Part shown: one piece after another, positions 51,228-59,162 of the stretch
Numbering within the stretch: position 1 is the first letter of the stretch
How the letters are laid out: each line of letters begins with the position of its first letter
Assembly: GCA_014904985.1 (NCBI GenBank)
Contig: MU129166.1
Location: forward strand, 1-59,162
Origin: Hydnum rufescens UP504
Lineage: Eukaryota > Basidiomycota > Agaricomycetes > Cantharellales > Hydnaceae
Direction of reading: 5' to 3'
Length of the DNA: 59,162 nt
The notes under the pieces: generated by a model
The model's input: only the letters and a program-made list of their open reading frames with translations
What the model was told of the DNA's origin: nothing
Database searches by the model: none
Translations under genes and position numbers: made by a program

Positions 51228-52913
51228 ATGGCGTGGACGGCGGTACTGGGGGTCGTGCAGGGGATGTCCATCTCCATGATGGTAATAGTCAATCCCCCCT
51301 CCGGATATTGGGAATCCTTGCCAATAATTAATGTTCTTCCAGATGGGACTTCCCTTTTAATGTCCCTTCCTCGCGCTTTGTATGCGGCCCACGATTCTGT
51401 CCGCGAGAACGCTCCATCGTCATGTCTCGAGGGCACCCGTGTTGCTGTACTAGAAGGAAATTGTGACATGGTTGGAGAGCGCAACCGGCGAAAGGCCGCC
51501 TGTATACTGGTTGAACGGACTCGCTGGTATCGGGAAATCGACCATCGCGAAAACCGTCGCGGAACGAGCCCAAGAGAAAGGCATGCTAGGCGCCACGTTT
51601 TTCTTTTCTCGGAGCGACAAACCGTTACGGGATCCGGGTCTCGTACTACCGACCCTTGCTTTCCAACTCGCCCAATCGGATAGCATGCTCATGGAGGCTA
51701 TCGTGGATGCCCTAAAACAAGATCCGGGAATCGGGCAAAGGGGACTGTTGTCTCAGCTTCAGGGATTAATCCTGACACCCCTACTCAGTATCAGTCCCCA
51801 TCGGAGGCCAACACTTCTCATCCTTGATGCCCTCGACGAGTGCGAGGAAAAGGGTGCGGCTGAAATTTTGCATCTTATGTTTGCACACCTCGCCCGAATA
51901 CCCTTCCTACGCGTCTTAATCACAAGCCGTCCACAACCTCACCTGTCCTCGGTGTTTAACAGAGTCCCGAACCTGACGAAGACGGTTCTTCACGATATCG
52001 AGGCATCGGTCGTTGAGCAAGACATCCGCCTTTATATCTCCACCGAATCGGCCAAAATTCCAAGGAAACTTGATCTTGCAGATGCCTACTGATTGGGTGA
52101 CAGAGGCGGAGAAGAGCTTCCTGGCTAAAGAAGTCCGGGAAGTTATTCATTTACGCCGCAACGGCGATCCGCTTCATCGGGGATGATCGTGTGCAAGATC
52201 CTCAAACGCATCTAGCACTTATACTTAATACGCAGTCCCTCCGAGAAGCCGGAGCGACACCGTATGCGCAGCTAGACAAGCTCTACATGGAGGTGCTTCG
52301 TAACTCGCTTTCTTCATCGAATCATCGCGAGATTCTGAGGCGGTTTCAAGTTGTCGTGGGGAGCATCGTGCTGCTGCGCGAACCCCTCCCGCTGCATTCG
52401 TTGGCTGAGTTTATTCAGTTCGAAACGCGCGTCGTTGAGACTAGTTTACGTCATCTTCACTCAGTCATCGTCCCCCCTTCTAATACTCATGAGGCCCCTC
52501 GGATCTACCACCCTTCCTTTCTCGAGCTTATTACCGACCCTTCGCGATGTCCCATGTCAGAGTTCGTGATTGTTGCCGTACCAGAGCAGGAGCTGCGACA
52601 TGCTATCCGATGCTTCCAACTGATGGCAACACATCTAAGGCGGGACGTTGCTGGGATCATGGATCCGTCCCTGCTGAACCAAGATGTGGACGGATTTGAG
52701 GAGAAAGTGAGAGTGGCACTGCCACCAGAGGCTCAGTATGCATGCCGGTACTGGGCATCCCATCTATTGCGCGTGGGCTTTGGGGAGAGGAGAATGATTC
52801 AGGCACTGGAGGAATTCTCAATGCGGTCGATTCTATGGTGGTTCGAAGCAATGAGTCTGCTTGGGAACATCTCAAATGCTGTAAGGTTGATTGAAGAGGT
52901 ATACCACTGGGCG

Positions 52914-52973
52914 GTATGTGTATTCCCTATCAATCCTAGGTGCAGTGACTGAGTGAAATGATGGTCATGATAG
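52914..52973 (+). other. Intron in the NLR gene
   Basis: A GTATGT donor and TAG acceptor, 60 bp, between YHWA and KVSKSKPTVIRILSDSHRFILVYAEVI. Phase 0; its removal restores the reading frame into the WD40 part. Confidence 0.7.
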
Positions 52974-53189
52974 AAAGTTTCAAAAAGCAAGCCAACTGTT
53001 ATAAGAATCCTCTCTGATTCCCACCGATTCATTCTTGTGTATGCCGAAGTGATAAGAGCAAGTGCACTGCATGTGTATCATTCTGCATTGCCCTTCACAC
53101 CCCACAACACTCTGCTGTATAAGACATATTGTGGAGAGGGTGTGGATTCTGTCAAGGTTCTCCAGGGTCTGGAGTCAGAATGGCCACAG

Positions 53190-54451
53190 CACTTGAGTAC
53201 TTTGCATGGCCATTCTGATAAGGTTAAAGCCATTGCATTTTCACCTGATGGATTGTGCTTGGCATCAGGCTCTGAAGATGCTACTCTACAATTGTGGGAT
53301 CCCATATCCTGCATATCTATGGCAACACTGGAAGGCCACACTGGTTCAGTTCAGGCTGTTGTATTCTCACCTGATGGATTTTGCTTGGCATCTGGCTCCA
53401 GTGACTGTACTGTGCAATTGTGGGATCCCATATCTGGTGCACCATTGTAACCCTGGAGGGCCACTCTGATGAGATTTGGGCCATTGCATTTTCACCAGAT
53501 GGATTGTGCCTGGCATCAGCCTCCCTGGATCATACTGTGCAATTGTGGAATCCCACATCTGGTGCATCTATTGCAAAACTGGATGGTCATTTTGGTCCAG
53601 TTGTAATGGTTGCATTTTCACCTGATGGATTGTACCTGGCATCAGGCTCTGGTGATTGTACTGTGCAATTATGGGGCCCTATATCCACAGAATCCCTCAG
53701 AACACTGGAAGGTCATTCTAATGGGGTTACTGACATTGCATTTTCACCCAATGGATTGTGCCTGGCATCAGCCTCCTATGATGGGACTGTACAATTATGG
53801 AATCCAATATCTGGTGCATCCACAGCAAAACTGGAAGGCCATTCTGAATGTGTTACAAGCATTGCATTTTCACCTGATGGATCATGCCTTGCCTCAGGCT
53901 CCAAGGACCATACTCTGAGGTTGTGGGACCCCATATCTTGTACATGCAATGCAAAGCTTGAAGGCCATTCTGATTGGGTTCAGACTATTGCATTTTCACC
54001 CAATGGATCATGCCTGGCCTCAGGCTCCATTGACAATACTTTAAGGTTGTGGGATCCCATATCTGGTGCACCCATTGCAAAACTTGAAGGTCATTCTGAT
54101 TGGGTTGAGAATATTGCATTTTCACCCAATGGATCATGCTTGGCATCAGGTGCCCAGGATTGTACACTAAGGTTGTGGGATCCCATATCAAGTACCTCTC
54201 TCACAACACCTGAGGGCCATTCTGCTGGGGTTGATGCCATTGCATTTTCACCCAATGGGCTGTGCCTGGCATCAGCCTCTCATGATCCAATTGTAAAATT
54301 GTGGGATCCCATATCTGGTGCATCTATTGCACAACTAGAAGGCCATTCTTCTCATGTTGTTGCCATTGCATTTTCACCCAATGGATTGTGCCTGGCATCA
54401 GCATCCTATGATAAGACTGTACAATTGTGGGATCCTATGTCTGGTGCATCC
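53190..54451 (+). repeat. Tandem 126-bp WD40-coding repeats (ten units)
   Basis: The string CATTTTCACCYRATGG recurs every 126 bp or so. Units share most bases, including silent positions, so recent duplication or gene conversion is likely. Confidence 0.9.
54447..54451. repeat. Target-site duplication, left
   Basis: CATCC, identical to 56183-56187 on the other side of the element. Confidence 0.85.
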
Positions 54452-54546
54452 TGTTATGAGTCATACTTGCAACCTCTTACATAACCCCATCACGTGACCT
54501 CATCCCCCTCACCTTATTGTATTTCCTCCCTTATTGTCCTTGATCT

Positions 54547-54555
54547 CTATATAAG
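54547..54555 (+). promoter_or_regulatory. TATA box of the LTR
   Basis: CTATATAAG, about 100 bp inside the element, followed by a pyrimidine-rich stretch. Typical for LTR promoters. Confidence 0.5.
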
Positions 54556-55173
54556 TAGCTATCTCTAGTACTCTAGCTCCTCAGAAAGATCGAGAATATA
54601 TGTCTGCACCTGACTTTCTCTTCATCCCTTCTCTCTTGTCTCAAGTCTCTTGGGAATTCAGTTCTTTTGCCTTGATCTCTGTGTTCTCGTCTTCCGCAAC
54701 ATTACGTTGTAAGCAGGAATCTCCTAAGAGACTATGCCACAGTCCAAGATTGTTGAATCAAGGACGAAAGGAGAGGGCCATGGAGTCAATCCATAGGTTA
54801 AGGTCCGATTGAATGAAAGGCCTTGAGGTTGAGAATTTGTCTTGCTAGGGCGGGCTTGCTCTAACAATGAATGAATGGATGATTTGATTCAGAAATCACA
54901 CTGATGGCTCTCCTCTTGAGGGCCTATCCAAAGCGTGAACAATACTAGATATGGTCTGGAAATCACCCTGGTGCCAACAGCTGTCCTTCAAGACTTTAGA
55001 GACTGAGGGGTGAGGGGGAAATCAATCAAAATTCGCATCCTCTGCACTTAATATACATCTTGGAATAATGCCATGGTAACCGGCAGAAAGGTGGGGTTAA
55101 GGCGAAAATGATGAAAAAGAGATTGAGTCAAAGGCTTCAAAACTGAAGGAGATATTCAATTAACAAGTCAGAA

Positions 55174-56077
55174 TGGGGGAATATGGCTTAACCAAGGTAT
55201 CCCTCCTCTCCTACTGAACAGAATCCCTTGGGGAAAGGTGGAACTGGTCGCCCTAGACGTACCCTCCATCGGACATAGGGTTCCGGAACCATAATTGCCT
55301 TTAATAATCAGAAAAGCGGAGGTAAAAGTGAAATGAGACATGGGGAGACTAAATTGCAGAAAGCCGAGTTCTAATCAGCTCGTTTTGCCCTTGGTACCAT
55401 TCGATGCGGATTTTCAGCGTCTTTCCAGGGGTGGTCGTTACTAACGAATCGGATCAAAACTGGTGGAGATATTCGCGAAATACTGAAGGATAGTGTGGAG
55501 CATGAAGTAAAATCGACCTGGAGGGTGCAGTTCGCATTCGATAAACGCGTATGTGGTACCGTTGGATAGGTATTGATCGTAGCTTTCCGAGTGCTATCTT
55601 GCCGAGTCGATCCGATCAAAATGAGGGAGATATTCGCGAAATACTCCTTGAGAGTATGGGAATAGCCCCTATTTAACATGTGACTAATCGCGAGTTGGAT
55701 CCAAAGGATTAGGCAATCTTGATTATATAATTGGGACTCGTATATCCTCGCTGAGGCAATGAGCAATGCACAATGGATTGGGTACCAAACAAACAGGGCA
55801 AGTTGAATTGCCTGAGCCACAGTTGGCTGGGCTTGAAGTAACTACAATTTGAGGTAGTCTGTTGAAGACTTGGAGATGGACAAATAAATGTCTCATGTAC
55901 AAGGTGGAGGAAAGAGAAATAAAGTGGGTCTTGGAGAATTGAAATCCATGTCGTATGGCAATCAAAGGAATGGTAGGTATTTGAAGGATTGGAATTGAAT
56001 AATTTGGATTCGTTTGAGGAGGTAGTTGGGTCCTGAAGCGGAATATACATAGTAGGGTTTTATCCCTCCAACAACGT
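55174..56077. repeat. Dispersed repeat, copy 2
   Basis: Matches 1-890 (see the first entry). Lies wholly inside the LTR-type element. Confidence 0.8.
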
Positions 56078-56182
56078 AATCATTCGCTTTGCGAATCCAC
56101 TTGTCAGATATATTAAGGGCTTCTCGTTCCTACTCGGCCTGATTACATAATCACTCCCCCATACTGGGAACGACCCTTAACA

Positions 56183-56187
56183 CATCC
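56183..56187. repeat. Target-site duplication, right
   Basis: CATCC, identical to 54447-54451. Confidence 0.85.
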
Positions 56188-56823
56188 ATTGCAACCCTGG
56201 ACCATTCTGATTCAGTCCTGGCCATTGCATTTTCACCTGATGGATTGTGCTTGGCATCAGCCACCTATTGTGGGCCTGTACAATTGTGGAATCCCTTTTC
56301 TGGTGTACTCCTTGCAGAGCTGGAAGGCCATTCTCAATGGGTTTACATCCTTGTATTTTTGCCCAATGGGTTGTGCTTAGCTGCAACCACCTTTGACCAA
56401 ACAGTAAAATTGTGGGATCCAGTATCTGGCACACCAATTGCAACATTAGAGGGACATTCTGATTCAGTTTACAAGCTTGCATTTTCTTTTGATAGCTGTA
56501 CTCTGATTTCACACTCAGAGGTGGAGACCATCATTTGGGATTTGACTTCCCAACCCCCCTATCCCCTAGCCTCTGGATCATCCCTAGCAACCCCTGGGCA
56601 CTTTGTGGGTATGACTCCACCCATTTGGTCTATGCAAGACCAGTGGATAAAAGTGGTGCAGGAACACAATGGTCATGCCAGAAGAATATGTTACATCCCA
56701 CCAGATTGCAACACCAGGACCAATATTGTTGTATCAAGCCAGCAAACATGCACTTGGCTTGCAGTTGGGTGTTATGGTGGTCATGTGATCATTCTTGTTG
56801 TTCCAGATCACCTGTTTGCTTAG

Positions 56824-57400
56824 CACTTCAGTGAGGAACCAATCTATACCCAGCTGGTGCCTACTGTTGCAACTCCACATTCTGTAATATAGGGCCATGT
56901 TACCAGCACAGTCAGCCACAAATGTAGGTCTAGTTAGATATTATGAGCCTTGCATTTATATAGTCTAACTAGAGGTTTTGATGCTGGGGCCCCTGGGGCC
57001 AGCTAACCTGATTTCCGTGATTCAGGCAGGGCCCCCAGGGGCCCTGTGGTGGGACTTAGAAATGGCCACAGAACCTCAATATATTGGGTTTGGCATTTTC
57101 TTCAGTCACCTAATCTCAGACTTGCACAGTGGGGCATATGCGCTTATCAGGGATAATATGTTCCATTTATAATTACTTATTTATTTATTATCACTGCATT
57201 CAGCAGTTCTGTGTTTCATTCTTACTGAGTTGTTTATTATTTATTTATTTATTTAAAAATTCACCACACCCACTGGGGTGTGGTACAAAAAAAAGAAAAA
57301 AGGAAAGGGATTAAAAGAAGGTCGCCCCCCAACCTTACGGCCAAAAAATCAGCCCATTTCAATTCAGTTTTTGGGCCCATCTGTCGGCCATCCATGGCTG
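56824..57400. other. Intergenic sequence with GC-rich inverted repeat
   Basis: No gene. Holds an inverted repeat with arms at 56986-57000 and 57029-57044 (GGGGCCCCTGGGGCC type), a TTTATT-rich stretch and a short inverted repeat at 57261-57282 that matches the palindromic signal of the array to the right. Confidence 0.6.
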
Positions 57401-57958
57401 TGCTAGATTATTTATTATTATTATTATTATACTATATATTACTACTTTATTATTATTTTATTACTACTATTATTATTATTATTATTATTATACTATTATT
57501 ATTATTATTTTACTACTAATTATTATTATTATTATTACTACTATTATTATTATTTTATTATTACTACTATTATTATTATTATTATTACTACTATTATTAT
57601 TATTATTATTATTACTACTATTATTATTATTATTATTACTACTATTATTATTATTATTATTACTACTATTATTATTATTATTATTACTACTATTATTATT
57701 ATACTATTATTATTATTATTATTACTACTATTATTTATTATGTATTACTACTATTATTATTATTTTATTACTCTATTATTAATTAATTATTATAAAATAT
57801 TAATTATACTATATTAATTATTATTATTATTATACTATTTTTTATATTATACTACTATTATTTTATTATTATTACTACTATTATTATTATTATTAATTAC
57901 TACTATTATTATTCTACTATTATTATTATATATTACTACTATTATTATATACATATTA
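57401..57958. repeat. Long imperfect TTA microsatellite
   Basis: About 560 bp dominated by ATT/TTA triplets with regular TACTAC interruptions roughly every 27-40 bases. On the - strand it sits inside what would be an intron or spacer of the exon-like array. Confidence 0.95.
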
Positions 57959-58216
57959 TCCCCCGGGGTCTGCCACCACAGGGGGGGGCATGGTTCCTGC
58001 GGGTCACGCACCTGCATATACCCACCACCCGCCGCAGCGGTGGGGTTCATTTGCCCCGGTCGGGCGGTTCCATTTGGCACACCTCGAGGGTGCGGGTTTT
58101 CGTTATTCGGTTTTTGTTTGCGGGCGTCCATTCGGCGGGTTTGTGGTTGGGGTTTAGCGGGTTCTGGTTCAGGATCTAGGAAATTAACAATGAAACATTA
58201 GTTTAACAGTAATGCA

Positions 58217-58252
58217 GCGCAAAAAGAGCAGCTTACGCTGCTCTTTTTGCGC
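58217..58252. repeat. Perfect 16-bp inverted repeat (hairpin)
   Basis: Arms 58217-58232 and 58237-58252 pair without mismatch around a TTAC loop. Confidence 0.9.
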
Positions 58253-58504
58253 CACAAGAATAAAAAATAAAAGAAACAGATACATACCTTGCAGTACCCC
58301 ACACCTGCTGCAGTGGTGTGGGGTGCTGGGGCCCTGTACTCCGGCTCGTACGGCGGGTTGTATGGTCCTCCCTGCGGTTTTCGTTTGTGGGGGGTCATTC
58401 GCGGGTTTCGTTCGCGACGTGTCGTTCCGTGGGTTTGTGGTTGGCGTTCGCGGGTTCTGGCCAGAGCTAGAGAATAATAATAGGTTAGTTGAAAATGAAT
58501 GCAA

Positions 58505-58537
58505 CGCAAAAGAGCAGTGTACGCTGCTCTTTTTGCG
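58505..58537. repeat. Related hairpin, second module
   Basis: CGCAAAAGAGCAG pairs with CTGCTCTTTTTGCG with one bulged T. Confidence 0.85.
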
Positions 58538-59091
58538 CTACAAGAATAAGAATACAAAAATAGAACTTACTTTGTAGTACCCCACACCCGCTGTGCGGTG
58601 TGGGTACTGGGCTGTGTACTCCCGCTCGTACTACGCCTTTGGACGGGTCCTCCCTGCGGTCATCGTTCGTGGGGGTCATTCCCAGTTTTCGTTTGCAGGG
58701 GTTCATTCGGGTTTCCGTCGCGGCCATCGTTTGCGGTTTTCGTTCGGCGGGTTTGTAGTCGGGGGTTCGCTGGATCGAGTTTAAAATCTAGAGAAATAGA
58801 AAATACATTAGTTAGAATAAATGCATGCAAAAATTTAAATAAAAAAAACTTAGCTCATAGCACCCACACCTGCCGCAGTGGGGGTGGGGTACACGATCTT
58901 GCACAGGGCCCATGCCCTTGGGCTTCGTATATAGTCTTGCATGCCGGTTTGTGTGGGTACTCCCTGTGCCCTGTCATTCAAGTGTTGATAGGGGGGGGGG
59001 GTTACAGGGGTTTTCACGTCGGTATTCATTCGCCGGGAGATGAGGACCTGTAATAGAAGCATATATGTTAGTTAAAAATTAAACACTGCAC

Positions 59092-59121
59092 CAAAAAGAG
59101 CAGCTTGAGCAGCTCTTTTTG
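59092..59121. repeat. Related hairpin, right-hand module
   Basis: CAAAAAGAGC (59092-59101) pairs with GCTCTTTTTG (59112-59121). Confidence 0.85.
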
Positions 59122-59162
59122 TGCGGGTGTATCTACTGGACTCACCTTATACAGGTACCACA

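Larger units (their letters stand above)
54452..56182. mobile_element. Solo LTR or small LTR-type element inserted in the NLR gene
   Basis: Starts TGTTATGAGTC and ends GACCCTTAACA, giving perfect 5-bp terminal inverted repeats TGTTA/TAACA. It is flanked by the direct repeat CATCC (54447-54451 and 56183-56187). CTATATAAG at 54547-54555 fits an LTR promoter with a transcription start shortly after. It contains the dispersed repeat shared with 1-890. No gag, RT or integrase frame is readable, so it is a solo LTR of 1,731 bp, or a non-autonomous element with short terminal repeats. Removing it with one target copy restores the WD40 frame from SGAS into IATLDHSDSV. Confidence 0.88.
51228..56823 (+). 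pseudogene. NACHT-WD40 NLR protein, broken by frameshifts and an LTR insertion
   Basis: Order: linker LPRALYAAHDSVRENAPSSCLEGTRVAVLEG (51380-51460); NACHT with Walker A GLAGIGKST (about 51520) and Walker B LLILDALDECEE (about 51810-51850), SRPQPHL sensor; IYAATAIRFIGDDRVQDP and downstream helical region to 52913; intron 52914-52973; LPFTP stretch; then WD40 repeats from about 53190. Thirteen repeats of 42 residues (126 bp) are readable with GHSD...IAFSPDGLCLAS...VQLWDPISGAS cores, ten before and three after the inserted element, ending at TAG 56821. Single-base defects shift the frame near 51468, 52085, 52128 and 53445. Fungal NACHT-WD40 NLRs (HET-E/HNWD-like) are heterokaryon-incompatibility or immunity receptors. 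The N-terminal effector domain is not recognised. The tandem repeats are highly similar, as in the hypervariable WD repeats of HET-E-type proteins. Confidence 0.85.
57959..59162 (-). repeat. Tandem array of about 285-bp exon-intron-like modules (continues past the window)
   Basis: On the - strand there are at least four full modules and one partial one. Exon-like parts are 59047-58854, 58787-58571, 58466-58288 and 58175-58012, plus 59162-59146. Most have a TAG/CAG acceptor before them and GTGAGT, GTAAGT, GTATGT or GTGCGT after them; the 58854 boundary lacks a GT. Exon ends share a palindromic CCCCACACC...GGTGTGGGG core and encode TAAGVGY-like or CGVLQ-like endings depending on frame. Spacers carry a hairpin with CAAAAAGAGC/GCTCTTTTTG arms. 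More than one frame is open, so coding capacity is not proven. It could be a repetitive proline/arginine-rich protein gene or a non-coding satellite. Confidence 0.65.

Noticed and set aside
53190..54451. Regular direct repeats that could be taken for a CRISPR array or satellite
   Set aside because: The 126-bp period is in frame and every unit encodes a WD40 repeat; there are no spacers of unrelated sequence.
55371..56050. Open frames on the - strand inside the LTR-type element
   Set aside because: They lie in LTR sequence, overlap each other and show no retroelement or other domain.
57280..57519. Open frame running into the TTA tract
   Set aside because: It is made of Leu/Ile/Tyr runs from the microsatellite.
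1..59162. tRNA, rRNA or other standard RNA genes
   Set aside because: I looked for T-arm and anticodon-arm patterns and conserved rRNA strings and found none that fold correctly; a tRNAscan-type run would be decisive.

Overview
This window is nuclear DNA of a filamentous basidiomycete, most likely an Agaricomycete. Genes are cut by many 50-75 bp GT-AG introns. The gene set is fungal: a ZNFX1/Hrr1-type helicase, a TRANK1-like UvrD-fold NTPase, a PalI/SUR7 protein, SP-family sugar transporters, exosome subunit Rrp45, an AreA-type GATA factor and a NACHT-WD40 NLR. Dispersed repeats lie at both ends. I cannot name the genus from sequence alone. Exon joins were worked out by eye from splice signals and family conservation.

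Layout. 1-890 is a repeat also found at about 55174-56077. 2756-3413 is a truncated Tc1/mariner-like transposase. 3930-12624 (-) is an apparently intact ZNFX1/Hrr1-like RNA helicase. 13461-14721 (-) is a conserved basidiomycete protein of unknown function. 15573-16453 (-) is a PalI/SUR7-family four-TM protein. 18111-25430 (-) is an apparently intact TRANK1-like helicase/TPR protein. 26487-37986 holds three copies of one sugar transporter plus a decayed fragment of the TRANK-like gene, all on the - strand, with a 25-N assembly gap. 38496-39691 (-) is RRP45. 42485-47117 (+) is the AreA/NIT2-type regulator. About 51228-56823 (+) is a NACHT-WD40 NLR broken by frameshifts and by a 1.73 kb LTR element. 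57260-59162 holds a TTA microsatellite and a tandem array of about 285 bp modules that look like exon-intron cassettes on the - strand.

How it fits together. The left and centre are mostly housekeeping or regulatory genes (small-RNA/heterochromatin helicase, RNA exosome subunit, nitrogen regulator, pH or plasma-membrane protein). Accessory DNA surrounds them: a segmental duplication carrying the transporter and the helicase tail, and a decayed fungal innate-immunity-type NLR next to a retroelement and satellite-like sequence.

Main points of interest: (1) the periodic hairpin-bearing exon-like array at the right edge; (2) a solo LTR or LTR-type element with perfect 5-bp terminal repeats and a 5-bp target duplication inside a WD40 repeat of the NLR; (3) a 19-nt microexon that encodes only the Walker A motif of the ZNFX1-like helicase; (4) the transporter triplication, one copy of which is probably an assembly artefact.
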